Source of the DNA: Marivivens geojensis
GTDB taxonomy: Bacteria > Pseudomonadota > Alphaproteobacteria > Rhodobacterales > Rhodobacteraceae
Length of the DNA stretch: 64,000 nt
Assembly (NCBI RefSeq): GCF_023540835.1
Contig: NZ_JALKCU010000002.1
Coordinates: forward strand, 372,001 to 436,000
Direction: 5' to 3'
A program made the position numbers and the translations under genes. The notes below the pieces were generated by a model, which saw nothing but the letters and a program-made list of their open reading frames with translations, had not been told where the DNA came from and ran no database searches. The stretch's first letter is position 1, and each line of letters opens with the position of its first letter. Below are positions 24,667 through 34,056 of the stretch, piece by piece.

Positions 24667-25992
24667 TTATTCTTCTTCCAGAGCCTCAACAGCTTTCTGG
24701 AGGTCTTCTTTCGACACTTCTTTGTCAGTCACGGCAGCGACCGAAAAGATGTGATCGACAACTTTGTCTTCGAAGATCGGAGCCTGAAGCTGCTGACGGA
24801 ACTGAGCGTTCTGCTGAACGAATTCAAAGAACTGACGCTCTTGACCCGGGTACTGCCGTGCTTGGTTCATGACCGCTTGGGTCAGTTCAGCGTCAGAGAC
24901 TTTGACTTCTGCTTTGTTGCCGATTTCAGCAAGGAACAGACCCAGTTTTACGCGGCGCGCAGCGAGAGCTTTGTGCTCGTCGGTTGCTTCGATCGAACCG
25001 TGGTTGTGATCGTGCACTTCTGGGTTTTCTTCGTGCCACAGCTGGTGAGCGATCTGGTCTGCTTCTGCGTTAACCAGCGATTCCGGCAGGTCGAATTCAA
25101 CTTTGCCGTCCAGCGCGTCGAGGAGCGAACGTTTCGCAACTGCGCGTGCTGCACCTTGATATTCAGCTTCAAGACGCTCAGCGACTTGTGCCTTCAGCTG
25201 AGCGAGGTCTTCGGAACCGAATTTCTTCGCCAGTTCGTCGTCGATCGCTGCGTCTTTCGCTGCTTTAACAGCTTTGATGGTGCAGGTGAAAACAGCCGCT
25301 TTACCAGCGAGGTTTTCAGCGCCGTATTCCTCAGGGAAGGAGACGTCTACGTCTTTCACGTCGCCAGCTTTTACGCCAACGAGGCCAGCTTCAAAGCCGG
25401 GGATGAAGGAGTTCGAGCCGAGTACCAGCGGGTAGTCAGATGCTGCGCCGCCTTCGAACGCTTCGCCGTCAACTTTACCAACGAAGTCCATGACAACTTG
25501 GTCGCCGTCTTCTGCAGCGCCGTCTTTGTCTTCGAAGGATTTCGCGGTTTTCGCGAGGTTTTCGAGAGCTTCGGTGATCGATGCGTCGTCAGCTTTGACA
25601 ACCAGACGCTCCAGTTTCACGTCAGAGAAGTCGACTTCCGGAATGTCCGGCAGGCGCTCGTAGGAAACTTCTACAACAACGTCGTCGCCTTCTTTCCAGT
25701 TCTCGTTGGTCATTTTCATTTCCGGCTGTGCTGCCGGACGGTCACCCGAAGTTTCGAGGTGGTTGTTCATCGCGCCGTCGATTGCGTCTTGCATCGCTTC
25801 GCCCAGAACACGCGGGCCGAACTGCTTTTTCAGCATAGCCATCGGGACTTTGCCCTTACGGAAACCCTTCATTTCAATGTCGGGCTGAGCTTCGATGAGC
25901 TTTTCGTTTACTTTTGCGTCGAGCTCTGCAGCGGTTACAGTGATTGTGTAGCCGCGCTTGAGGCCTTCGTTGAGGGTCTCGGTGACCTGCAT
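24667..25992 (-). CDS. tig: Trigger factor (ribosome-associated chaperone)
   Basis: 441 residues. The N-terminal ribosome-binding domain has the signature GFRKGKVP (43-50), the FKBP-type peptidyl-prolyl isomerase domain lies at about 155-240 ([20 protein letters not shown]), and the C-terminal chaperone domain runs to the acidic tail EALEEE. It folds nascent chains at the ribosome exit. In many genomes tig is followed by clpP-clpX; that pair is not present here, where the gene is alone and followed by its own terminator. Confidence 0.97.
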   Translation of the reverse strand: MQVTETLNEGLKRGYTITVTAAELDAKVNEKLIEAQPDIEMKGFRKGKVPMAMLKKQFGPRVLGEAMQDAIDGAMNNHLETSGDRPAAQPEMKMTNENWKEGDDVVVEVSYERLPDIPEVDFSDVKLERLVVKADDASITEALENLAKTAKSFEDKDGAAEDGDQVVMDFVGKVDGEAFEGGAASDYPLVLGSNSFIPGFEAGLVGVKAGDVKDVDVSFPEEYGAENLAGKAAVFTCTIKAVKAAKDAAIDDELAKKFGSEDLAQLKAQVAERLEAEYQGAARAVAKRSLLDALDGKVEFDLPESLVNAEADQIAHQLWHEENPEVHDHNHGSIEATDEHKALAARRVKLGLFLAEIGNKAEVKVSDAELTQAVMNQARQYPGQERQFFEFVQQNAQFRQQLQAPIFEDKVVDHIFSVAAVTDKEVSKEDLQKAVEALEEE

Positions 25993-26232
25993 CGTATGCG
26001 TCCTTTTACGTCTCGTTCAGGCCGCACGACGGCGGCCACCCTAAATCAGCCGTCCTTCTATTGGGGCATAGCGCCCCATGCAAGGCGAAATGGCACATTC
26101 CTCCCTATTCCATCAGGATGTTTTTCGGGTCCATTCTGGGGAAGTCCGTCGAATTCGCGAAAATAAGGCCCTGAACAGGCTGAGACGATCGACCAAGGGC
26201 CAATCTAACATCGTCAGTTTATTCAGGATTTG

Positions 26233-26317
26233 TGGTGCGGGTGGAGGGACTTGAACCCCCACGCCTTGCGGCGCTAGAACCTAAATCTAGTGCGTCTACC
26301 AATTTCGCCACACCCGC
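26233..26317 (-). tRNA. tRNA-Leu (UAG)
   Basis: 85 nucleotides including encoded CCA (26233-26235). Acceptor stem GCGGGTG (26311-26317) pairs with 26237-26243, the T-arm GGGGGTTCAAGTCCCTC is intact, and a long variable arm marks a class II tRNA. The anticodon stem CTAGA / TCTAG encloses a seven-base loop TTTAGGT with anticodon TAG, reading CUA. A long variable arm GCGCCGCAAGGCGT fits leucine. Confidence 0.95.
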
Positions 26318-26524
26318 TCTGAGCGGCGGTCTAGCAAAGCCTTGCGCGGGCTTCCAGCGAAAAATGCACACGTATTAAATGTATGTAAACACGCATAAAG
26401 TGTGTCCAAAAGGTTAACAATCGGCGCATATGGGCAGTCGGGGGTGCTTTTTGGCTGGTGTTAACCCAATGCTTGCTTAACCTGCCTAGCAATTGAGGCA
26501 GACACAGCAAGAGCGGGAACCGCC

Positions 26525-26989
26525 ATGCACCCTGATATCGAGATTCGCCCGGCGCAAGCCGTGGGCGTTCGCAATTTGACTGGCCTTGTGGCCGGCACCA
26601 CCCTTTTGACGCTGGATGGGGAACTCCCTGTTGAGACGCTTGCCGCTGGTGATCGCATGATTACGCGCGATTCTGGCATGGCGATCCTCCGCGAAGTTCG
26701 CGCATTCACCGTCACCGCAGAGATGATCCGCATTAAGGCAGGAACGCTGGGCAACACCCGCCCCGACCGCGACATGGCCGTATTTGCGCAGACACCGATC
26801 CACATTCGGGATTGGCGTGCGCAGGCTCTTTATGGTCAAGCGACCGCGATGGTGAGCGCAGAGCGTTTGATCGATGGCGAATACATCACGCGATCCCAAC
26901 CTCAGTCGGTGATGATGTTCGAACTGGTCTTTGACCGTCAGCACATCCTTTATGCAGACGGGATGGAGGTTGGATCAGCCGCTGTCTGA
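26525..26989 (+). CDS. Small Hint-domain-like protein lacking the catalytic cysteine
   Basis: 154 residues, almost wholly one hedgehog/intein-like domain. The GLVAGTTLLTLDGELPVETLAAGDRMITRD segment (about 19-48) is the Hint block A, and the TPIHIRDW block resembles block B. The position where active domains have Cys (compare VCYLAGTT in the gene at 36873) holds Gly, so self-splicing or autoproteolysis is not expected. No partner domain is attached. It is followed by its own terminator at 27012-27040 and lies next to tRNA-Leu; function unknown. Confidence 0.8.
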   Translation: MHPDIEIRPAQAVGVRNLTGLVAGTTLLTLDGELPVETLAAGDRMITRDSGMAILREVRAFTVTAEMIRIKAGTLGNTRPDRDMAVFAQTPIHIRDWRAQALYGQATAMVSAERLIDGEYITRSQPQSVMMFELVFDRQHILYADGMEVGSAAV

Positions 26990-27011
26990 TCCGCACCACA
27001 TGGTTTTGATG

Positions 27012-27040
27012 CGCCGCCCCATTTGGGCGGCGTTTTCGTT
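27012..27040 (+). terminator. Intrinsic terminator of the small Hint-like gene
   Basis: Perfect 8-base stem CGCCGCCC / GGGCGGCG with a five-base loop, followed by TTTTCGTTTT. The T-run touches the stop codon of the convergent NAD(P)HX repair gene. Confidence 0.88.
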
Positions 27041-28552
27041 TTAGAGTCCTAAGTCGCGGAATACGGCAGGCAGCGCCTCTGGTAGATCCTCAGCAATCAA
27101 CCCTGCGCCAAAGTGACGGGCCGCAGCGGTGTGGAGCCAAGCCGCCGTCTCTACGTCCTTGATCCCCGTGATAATCCCCGCGAGCACATCCCCCGCTCCA
27201 GCCGTCGCGAGCCAAGGGGTCGCATTCTCATAAGTCGCCGCATTTAGGACCGTCTGACGATAGGGCGCTGCAATAACGGTATCGCGCCCTTTGTAGAGAA
27301 CAGTGCAGCCAATGCGGGTCGCGGCCTCCTCAGTCGCGATGATTTTCGACGGGTGATCGATGAGGTCAGGAAACAGCCGTGCAAATTCACCGCCATGCGG
27401 GGTGAGAACGCAGAGGGGATGGAGTGCCCTCATCAGCGTGGCATCCGACGCCAAAGCCGTCAGTGCATCCGCATCAATCACTGTGAACCGTTCAGCCGCG
27501 AAGACCGTGGGTAAAAACGCCGCTGCACGGTCGACGCCGAACGCGGGACCGATGCAGAGACTGTCGTAGCGTTTGTCCTCTACTATAGCTGCTAGGTCTT
27601 CGGGCGTGTCGCACGGCACCAGCATCACAGCCGTTTCATGGGTTGCGTATTCTGACATGGCGTCACGTGGCACCGCGATCGTGACCAACCCTGCCCCCGC
27701 CCGCAGCGCCGCCCGCGCCGCCAGTCGTGCCGCACCCGTTTTACCCGCAGGCCCACCGAGGATCAGCGCGTGACCGTGGCTATATTTATGCGTCACCCGC
27801 CGCAGCCCACCTTTGAGCAAGGATCGGCGGGGTTCGGATAATCGGACCGCCTGTGGACAGGGCGTCGTTATGCCGATGTCCGCGATCACGAGTTCACCGC
27901 AAAGGTCAGGCCCCACAGTCAGGTGATGACCAAGTTTGGCGCGGTGAAAGCTCACCGTAAGGTCATAGAAAATCCGCGCATCTTGGGTCAGGTGCGATTG
28001 GCCTGTGTCCGCGTCCAAGCCACTGGGAAGATCAACGGCCACCCACTTCCCACCCTCTGCATGGGCCAGATCAGCAGGCCAAACGGACAAGGCGCGGAAC
28101 CCCTCTGCGATCTCACCTGTCACCGCTCGTGACAGTCCCGTTCCGAACACCGCATCAATCCACAGCGCAGGATGGTAATCATCACCCCAGCCCCGCAAGG
28201 CCGCACCCAAATCAGCCCAAGGCCGCACCTGCCCCATCGCAGCCCAACGGTCATAGTTCGCACGGGCATCATCAGACAAACGCGCCGCATCGCCCGCAAA
28301 GAAACAGGCGACCTCCCACCCGCGCTCTGCCAAAAGCCGCGCGATGACGAAACCATCGCCACCGTTATTCCCCGGACCGCACAAAACAACAGCCAGATCA
28401 GGCGCAGCAGCCAGCGTAGGCCATTTAGCCAAAATAGACTCGACCACGCCCTGCCCCGCACGCTCCATCAGTTCGAGGCCTGTGACACGGCCAGATGACA
28501 TCGCAGCGCCTTCAGTGGCGCGCATTTGAGCAGAGGTCAGGACTTCGATCAT
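27041..28552 (-). CDS. nnrDE: Bifunctional NAD(P)H-hydrate epimerase / ADP-dependent dehydratase
   Basis: 503 residues, repairing hydrated NADH and NADPH. The N-terminal epimerase half (YjeF_N) shows CGPGNNGGDGFVIARLLAERGWEV, and the C-terminal kinase-like dehydratase half has GGPAGKTGAARLAARAALRAGAGLVTIAVP, CVLTPHGGEFARL and the active-site ATAGAGDVLAGIITG. The start at 28552 (MIEVLTSAQMRATEGAAM) fits the family; the frame continues 17 codons upstream. Divergent from glnB, in which position the same pair occurs in related genomes. Confidence 0.95.
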   Translation of the reverse strand: MIEVLTSAQMRATEGAAMSSGRVTGLELMERAGQGVVESILAKWPTLAAAPDLAVVLCGPGNNGGDGFVIARLLAERGWEVACFFAGDAARLSDDARANYDRWAAMGQVRPWADLGAALRGWGDDYHPALWIDAVFGTGLSRAVTGEIAEGFRALSVWPADLAHAEGGKWVAVDLPSGLDADTGQSHLTQDARIFYDLTVSFHRAKLGHHLTVGPDLCGELVIADIGITTPCPQAVRLSEPRRSLLKGGLRRVTHKYSHGHALILGGPAGKTGAARLAARAALRAGAGLVTIAVPRDAMSEYATHETAVMLVPCDTPEDLAAIVEDKRYDSLCIGPAFGVDRAAAFLPTVFAAERFTVIDADALTALASDATLMRALHPLCVLTPHGGEFARLFPDLIDHPSKIIATEEAATRIGCTVLYKGRDTVIAAPYRQTVLNAATYENATPWLATAGAGDVLAGIITGIKDVETAAWLHTAAARHFGAGLIAEDLPEALPAVFRDLGL

Positions 28553-28636
28553 CGTTTCAGCACCAAAAGTTTTCAAACTGCGCACTAAGCGCGCATATTG
28601 CACAATTTTTAATCACACCCTATGGAATCATCCCAA

Positions 28637-28671
28637 AGGCACAGGCTGCGTCAGCCTACCCGATTGTGCCT
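28637..28671. promoter_or_regulatory. Nested inverted repeats upstream of glnB
   Basis: AGGCACA (28637-28643) and TGTGCCT (28665-28671) flank a small perfect hairpin GGCTG-CGT-CAGCC (28644-28656). This lies 57-91 bases before the GTG of glnB, the right place for nitrogen regulation such as NtrC binding, but a canonical sigma-54 promoter is not present. Confidence 0.3.
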
Positions 28672-28691
28672 GCCGTGCAGACATGGTCTGA

Positions 28692-29066
<375 letters not shown>

Positions 29067-29101
29067 TTCACTGAAAAATTTCACCTCAAGAGGAATCAGG
29101 G

Positions 29102-30508
29102 ATGAACAACCAAGAGTTTCTTAAACTAATCGCGGACGAAGGCGTTGAGTACGTCGATGTTCGCTTCACCGACCCGAAGGGTAAGCTCCAGCACGTGACG
29201 ATCGTCTCTGATCTGGTTGACGAAGACTTCCTCGAAGAAGGCTTCATGTTCGACGGTTCGTCGATTGCTGGCTGGAAGTCGATCGACCAGTCCGACATGA
29301 AACTGATGCCGGATTCGTCCTCTGCTTACATGGACCCGTTCTACGCTGAGAAAACCATCGCGATCCACTGTGACGTTGTTGAGCCGGACACTGGCGAAGC
29401 CTATGACCGTTGCCCACGTCAAATCGCGAAAAAAGCAGAAGCTTACCTGAAGTCCTCGGGCATTGGTGACGCTGCATACTTCGGCCCAGAAGCTGAATTC
29501 TTCCTGTTCGACGACGTTCGTTACTCGGTTACTCCGGCGAAAGTATCTTACCAGATCGACGCTGAAGCAGCTGCTTGGAACACCGACGCAGAAATCGAAA
29601 TGGGCAACCTCGCACACCGTGCAGGTCACAAGGGCGGTTACTTCCCTGTGAACCCGATCGACGAAGCGCAGGACATCCGTGGCGAAATGCTCTCCACCAT
29701 GAAGCGCATCGGCATCAAAGTTGACAAACACCACCACGAAGTGGCGACCTGTCAGCACGAGCTGGGCATGATCTTTGGTGGTCTGGTCGAGCAAGCCGAC
29801 AACATCCAGAAATACAAGTACATCATCCACAACGTGGCTGCGTCCTACGGCAAAACCGCAACCTTTATGCCCAAGCCGATGGCTGGCGATAACGGTTCTG
29901 GCATGCACGTAAACATGTCCATCTGGAAAGACGGCAAGCCGCTCTTTGCAGGCGACAAATACGCTGACCTGTCGCAAGACGCGCTGTACTTCATCGGTGG
30001 TATCCTGACCCACGCAAAAGCACTGAACGCGCTGACCAACCCGTCGACAAACTCCTACAAGCGTTTGATCCCGGGCTTCGAAGCTCCTGTTCTGCGCGCA
30101 TTCTCCGCACGCAACCGTTCGGGCTGTGTCCGTATTCCGTGGACCGAATCGCCAAAAGCAAAACGCGTAGAAGCTCGCTTCCCAGATCCGGCAGCGAACC
30201 CATACCTCGCTTTCGCAGCTCTGATGATGGCTGGCCTCGACGGCATCAAAAACAAAATCGATCCGGGCGCTGCTTCGGACAAAGACCTCTACGATCTGCC
30301 GCCAGAAGAACTTGCAGCAATCCCGACCGTATGTGGTTCGCTGCGTGAAGCTCTGGAAGAGCTGGAAAAAGACATGGACTTCCTGCTTGCAGGCGACGTG
30401 TTCACCAAAGACCAGCTTCAGGCTTACATCGACCTGAAATGGAACGAGGTTTACGCTTACGAGCACACCCCGCACCCGGTCGAATACCAAATGTACTACA
30501 GCTGCTAA
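29102..30508 (+). CDS. glnA: Glutamine synthetase type I
   Basis: 468 residues, ATP-dependent glutamate to glutamine. MFDGSSIAGW (about 49-58), the ATP motif KPMAGDNGSGMHVNMS, NRSGCVRIP and the adenylylation loop KDLYDLPPEE with Tyr397 are all present. Length and Tyr397 match the GSI-beta dodecamer regulated by GlnE. It is the second gene of glnB-glnA, with AGAGGA before the ATG and a strong terminator after it. Confidence 0.99.
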   Translation: MNNQEFLKLIADEGVEYVDVRFTDPKGKLQHVTIVSDLVDEDFLEEGFMFDGSSIAGWKSIDQSDMKLMPDSSSAYMDPFYAEKTIAIHCDVVEPDTGEAYDRCPRQIAKKAEAYLKSSGIGDAAYFGPEAEFFLFDDVRYSVTPAKVSYQIDAEAAAWNTDAEIEMGNLAHRAGHKGGYFPVNPIDEAQDIRGEMLSTMKRIGIKVDKHHHEVATCQHELGMIFGGLVEQADNIQKYKYIIHNVAASYGKTATFMPKPMAGDNGSGMHVNMSIWKDGKPLFAGDKYADLSQDALYFIGGILTHAKALNALTNPSTNSYKRLIPGFEAPVLRAFSARNRSGCVRIPWTESPKAKRVEARFPDPAANPYLAFAALMMAGLDGIKNKIDPGAASDKDLYDLPPEELAAIPTVCGSLREALEELEKDMDFLLAGDVFTKDQLQAYIDLKWNEVYAYEHTPHPVEYQMYYSC

Positions 30509-30532
30509 TCTTAGCAGTCGTCAGACAAACGG

Positions 30533-30559
30533 AAGGGCGTCCCATTCGGGCGCCCTTTT
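30533..30559 (+). terminator. glnB-glnA intrinsic terminator
   Basis: Stem AAGGGCG / CGCCCTT with an inner CCC / GGG pair and a one-base bulge, followed by TTTT, 25 bases past the glnA stop. Confidence 0.85.
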
Positions 30560-30663
30560 GCTTTACTGGAACGGTCCCACGACAATTTCATGTCTTTGCC
30601 CTGATTTTGCCATTATAAGTTGAGATGCTGTGAGTGAGTGAACCAGTTTTCAGGTCCAGTATC

Positions 30664-30846
30664 ATGTTTAAGAGTGCCCAAGATTACCTTGCCCCCAAGC
30701 CGAACCACATTCCGGCGTCTGCCCAGCCAAAGCCGCAGATGCGCCTACCGCATCAGGCTGGCCTTGTGTCTCGGCAAACGCCGATCTCTCATAAAAATTG
30801 GGTGTCCGCGTTGTTGGAGCGGATCAAAACGACCCTCAACCCCTGA
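30664..30846 (+). CDS. Possible small protein, unknown
   Basis: A 60-residue frame with Pro, Gln and Lys rich sequence (APKPNHIPASAQPKPQM) and an amphipathic end. It begins 155 bases past the glnA stop and its stop directly abuts the stop of the convergent gene at 30847. I see no clear ribosome site and no family. Kept as a possible gene only. Confidence 0.35.
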   Translation: MFKSAQDYLAPKPNHIPASAQPKPQMRLPHQAGLVSRQTPISHKNWVSALLERIKTTLNP

Positions 30847-31572
30847 TCAAATCGCAACCATGGTGGTGTGGATCGCAAAGAGAACCGCGCCCGTTTTCGG
30901 CAGCCGCATGACGGTCTGCCGTTCGCTGCGTTCATAGAGCGGATTGATGTCCGTATACGGCCGCGGGTTCGCTTCGCTGCGGACATGGAATAGCGTCGCG
31001 TCCTCATAGCTGTGCAGGTTCGCGCGCCACATCGGTCGCAGGGGCTGTGCCCCATCAAACAAACGCTGCACGCGCTTGCCGATATCCTCGGTGTAGGACG
31101 GCACGGGCACATGGATGCGCAAGAGCGGACGCCCGATTTTCTCGGCCAAGGTCCACGCGGCAGGGAAACACAGCAATGCCGCCGTCAGCACATGTTCGTC
31201 GCCCTGTTTTTGCAAGAGGCACAGGTCCTCTTGGACCAGCTGCGACAGGGTCATGAAGGGATCATTGCGGTCGATGGTGACGACCTGCCCATCGGGGCGC
31301 GTCACCTGATCTGCCGTCACCGTGAACCCCACCGATGGCAATTCGGCCAAGATCACGTCGAGGAGTTCAGACACCGCCTCTTCGGCCTCGGCCAGGACAC
31401 CGCAGACAGCCGCGCGATGGTCGCGCATCAGGCGGGCCTTTTCACCCAATTGGCCCGTGTAGGCACTATCAACCGTGATCCACGGCCCCGTCACAGGTCG
31501 CATAGATGGTAAACGCGCAGCAGCAACAGCGCGTTGTTCGTCGGGCAAATGGTCTTGGAGAATGGGCGTCAT
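30847..31572 (-). CDS. DUF3445 heme-dependent oxidative N-demethylase-like protein
   Basis: 241 residues. The HVPVPSYTEDIGKRVQRLFDGAQPLRPMWRANLHSYEDATLF block (about 165-207) is the core of the DUF3445 family, whose characterised members are the heme subunits of an oxidative N-demethylase. AWTLAEKIGRPLLRIH is also typical. Usually further subunits sit beside such genes; none is seen here, where an EEP-family gene is eight bases downstream. AGGA precedes the ATG. Confidence 0.8.
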   Translation of the reverse strand: MTPILQDHLPDEQRAVAAARLPSMRPVTGPWITVDSAYTGQLGEKARLMRDHRAAVCGVLAEAEEAVSELLDVILAELPSVGFTVTADQVTRPDGQVVTIDRNDPFMTLSQLVQEDLCLLQKQGDEHVLTAALLCFPAAWTLAEKIGRPLLRIHVPVPSYTEDIGKRVQRLFDGAQPLRPMWRANLHSYEDATLFHVRSEANPRPYTDINPLYERSERQTVMRLPKTGAVLFAIHTTMVAI

Positions 31573-31580
31573 GGCGGGTC

Positions 31581-32465
31581 CTAAGGTCCGAATGACAGCG
31601 CCAGACCATAATGATCCGACCCCGCCAAGGGGCGAATATCGACAGCCCCCTGCCAGCCATGTGGGATCAACGTGTGATCAATGGCAAAGGGCAAATGGGC
31701 GCCAAACCCAGGGAAGCTGGACAAATAGCCTCCAACCCGCACAGCACCCGCCATTTCAGCGATCCGCCGAACGGAACTTCCCCAAGGGATCATATTGAAA
31801 TCGCCGGCGATCACGATTGGACCATCGAGGCTTTCCAGCCCATGCAGGATTTTCGGGACCTGCGACGCTTGGGTAAAGGGGTAAGGCCAGTTGAGGTGGA
31901 CCGACCCGACCCAGATCTGACCGATCTCTGGCACGTCGGCTTGGGCAATGACGATGCCGCTGCCCAAACTACAGCCCGCGCCAGACGGCGTCAGAGGGTA
32001 ACGGGACAGAAGGGCAATACCGCCGTTCCCTTGGCTCGCGCAGGCAAGGCGATAGGGAAACCGTTCCTCTAGCCCGTCGAGAACGATTTGATTGATAGAC
32101 GACGTTTCTTGCAGCGTTACGAAATCTGCATCCGTCGACAGGATATCGGTCAAAATCGCCTCGGGCGTGGCACCGTTCCACAGCATATTCTTTTGATAGA
32201 GCGTCAGAGGCCCCGTTCCACGCAGCGCACCGCCCGCAAAATCGCCCCATGTGACCACGCCAGAGGCGATCACCGCGACCAAGACACCGGCCGCCCACCG
32301 CTTTAGGCCAAAAAACAACAGGGCAATGACAATCACCAATCCAGACGCCAGCAACACGGGGCGCCCCAAAGACAAGGAATCGGCCAGCGGAATCCACGTC
32401 CCAAGATGCGTAAACGCCAAGAGCGCCACACCTAGAAACGTTATGAATTTCAGAACACTACGCAT
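31581..32465 (-). CDS. Membrane-anchored endonuclease/exonuclease/phosphatase family protein
   Basis: 294 residues: three N-terminal membrane helices (about 6-24, 36-54, 57-73) then an EEP hydrolase domain. Metal and catalytic residues are in place: Glu120 (LQETSS), His190 (GSVHLNWPYP), Asp222 and Asn224 (AGDFNMIPW), Asp263 and His264, and Asp284 and His285 (SDHYGL). Such proteins act outside the cytoplasm or at the membrane on nucleic acid or lipid phosphodiesters; substrate here unknown. GAGAGGAT before the ATG; downstream gene is eight bases away. Confidence 0.87.
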   Translation of the reverse strand: MRSVLKFITFLGVALLAFTHLGTWIPLADSLSLGRPVLLASGLVIVIALLFFGLKRWAAGVLVAVIASGVVTWGDFAGGALRGTGPLTLYQKNMLWNGATPEAILTDILSTDADFVTLQETSSINQIVLDGLEERFPYRLACASQGNGGIALLSRYPLTPSGAGCSLGSGIVIAQADVPEIGQIWVGSVHLNWPYPFTQASQVPKILHGLESLDGPIVIAGDFNMIPWGSSVRRIAEMAGAVRVGGYLSSFPGFGAHLPFAIDHTLIPHGWQGAVDIRPLAGSDHYGLALSFGP

Positions 32466-32662
32466 CGATCCTCTCGCCCCATCTCGGCGGGTTTCGCCTA
32501 TAGTCCTGACGCATCATTCTCCCGAGTTCAATGCGCCAAGGGCATAGCCCCCGCACCCTAGCGGCCTTTTGCCCACCAGTTATGGCTGTGCTGCTCTTGT
32601 TACGACACGTCATGCATCGTATGAGGCGCGTGAAACTTTCCACCGACGAAAGGCCGCTGCCA

Positions 32663-33967
32663 ATGATCCCTCGCTATTCCCGCCCTGAAATGGTCTCCAT
32701 CTGGGAACCTGCAACCAAATTCAAAATCTGGTTCGAGATCGAGGCACACGCCTGTGACGCCATGGCTGATCTGGGCGTGATCCCCCGCGAAAACGCGGAT
32801 GCCGTTTGGAAAGCCAAAGACGTAGAGTTTGATGTCGCCCGCATCGACGAAATCGAAGCCGTCACCAAACACGACGTGATCGCATTCCTGACACACCTTG
32901 CGGAACATGTCGGCAGCGAAGAGGCCCGTTTCGTTCACCAAGGTATGACCTCCTCTGACGTTCTCGACACCTGCCTGAACGTTCAGCTGGTGCGCGCCTC
33001 GGACATCCTGATCAAAGACATGGAAGCCCTGCTCGCTGCGCTGAAAAAACGCGCGATGGAGCATAAGAACACCGTTCGCGTTGGCCGCAGCCACGGTATC
33101 CACGCAGAGCCGACCACCATGGGTCTGACCTTTGCCCGCTTCTATGCAGAGATGGACCGCAACCTCGCGCGTCTGAAACTCGCTCGTGAAGAGATCGCAA
33201 CAGGCGCAATTTCGGGCGCTGTCGGCACCTTCGCAAACATCGACCCCCGCGTCGAAGAACACGTTTGCGCGCAACTCGGCCTGAACCCAGAGCCGATCAG
33301 CACCCAAGTGATCCCGCGCGACCGTCACGCGATGTTCTTTGCAACGCTCGGCGTGATTGCGTCCTCGATCGAAAACGTTGCTATCGAAATCCGCCACATG
33401 CAGCGCACCGAAGTTCTTGAGGGCGCAGAGTTCTTCTCGATGGGCCAAAAAGGCTCATCCGCGATGCCGCACAAAAAGAACCCCGTTCTGACCGAAAACC
33501 TCACGGGTCTGGCGCGTCTGGTTCGCATGTCGGTTATTCCTGCGATGGAAAACGTCGCCCTCTGGCACGAGCGTGATATTTCGCACTCCTCCGTTGAACG
33601 TGCGATTGGTCCAGATGCCACCATCACCCTCGATTTCGCACTGAACCGTCTGACCGGCGTTGTCGATAAAATGCTCATCTTCCCGCAGAACATGCTGGAT
33701 AACATGAACAAATTCCCAGGTCTGGTGATGTCGCAGCGCGTTCTGTTGGCCCTGACCCAAGCTGGCGTATCGCGCGAAGACGCATATTCCATGGTTCAGC
33801 GTAACGCGTTGAAAGTATGGGAAGACCGCGTTGATTTCCGTGAACAACTGCTTGCCGACGAGGATGTTGTGAACGCGCTTGGCGTTGATGCGATCAACGA
33901 AAAGTTCGACATGGACTACCACACCAAACACGTGGACACGATCTTCAAACGCGTGTTCGGCGCATAA
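32663..33967 (+). CDS. purB: Adenylosuccinate lyase
   Basis: 434 residues, two steps of purine synthesis (SAICAR cleavage and adenylosuccinate cleavage). The fumarase/lyase signature GSSAMPHKKNP lies at about 264-274, with the catalytic serine in the mobile loop. TSSDVLDTCLN, GRSHGIHAEPTT and HERDISHSSVER are further family blocks. The start MIPRYSRPEMVSIWEP at 32663 is typical; an upstream open stretch of 44 codons is not. It is followed by a terminator. Confidence 0.97.
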   Translation: MIPRYSRPEMVSIWEPATKFKIWFEIEAHACDAMADLGVIPRENADAVWKAKDVEFDVARIDEIEAVTKHDVIAFLTHLAEHVGSEEARFVHQGMTSSDVLDTCLNVQLVRASDILIKDMEALLAALKKRAMEHKNTVRVGRSHGIHAEPTTMGLTFARFYAEMDRNLARLKLAREEIATGAISGAVGTFANIDPRVEEHVCAQLGLNPEPISTQVIPRDRHAMFFATLGVIASSIENVAIEIRHMQRTEVLEGAEFFSMGQKGSSAMPHKKNPVLTENLTGLARLVRMSVIPAMENVALWHERDISHSSVERAIGPDATITLDFALNRLTGVVDKMLIFPQNMLDNMNKFPGLVMSQRVLLALTQAGVSREDAYSMVQRNALKVWEDRVDFREQLLADEDVVNALGVDAINEKFDMDYHTKHVDTIFKRVFGA

Positions 33968-33974
33968 TCGGATC

Positions 33975-33996
33975 GGGGGCCTGCGGGCCCCCTTTT
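33975..33996 (+). terminator. purB intrinsic terminator
   Basis: Seven-base GC stem GGGGGCC / GGCCCCC with a four-base loop, followed by TTTT, eight bases past the purB stop. Confidence 0.9.
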
Positions 33997-34056
33997 CATT
34001 TGGGCTAATTGTTTTTTCACCTTTCTGGCTGATCTTGGGGCGGAAAGGACACCACT

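Noticed and set aside
24751-26166. Plus-strand open frame of 471 codons opposite trigger factor
   Set aside because: Composition is Phe, Val, Cys and Arg rich from reversed Glu/Lys codons of tig; no motif and no ribosome site.
26461-26480. CtrA site TTAA-N7-TTAA upstream of the small Hint-like gene
   Set aside because: The two TTAA elements are separated by 12 bases, not seven.
29126-30490. Minus-strand open frame of 454 codons opposite glnA
   Set aside because: Shadow of strongly biased glnA codons; the plus strand is unmistakably glutamine synthetase.
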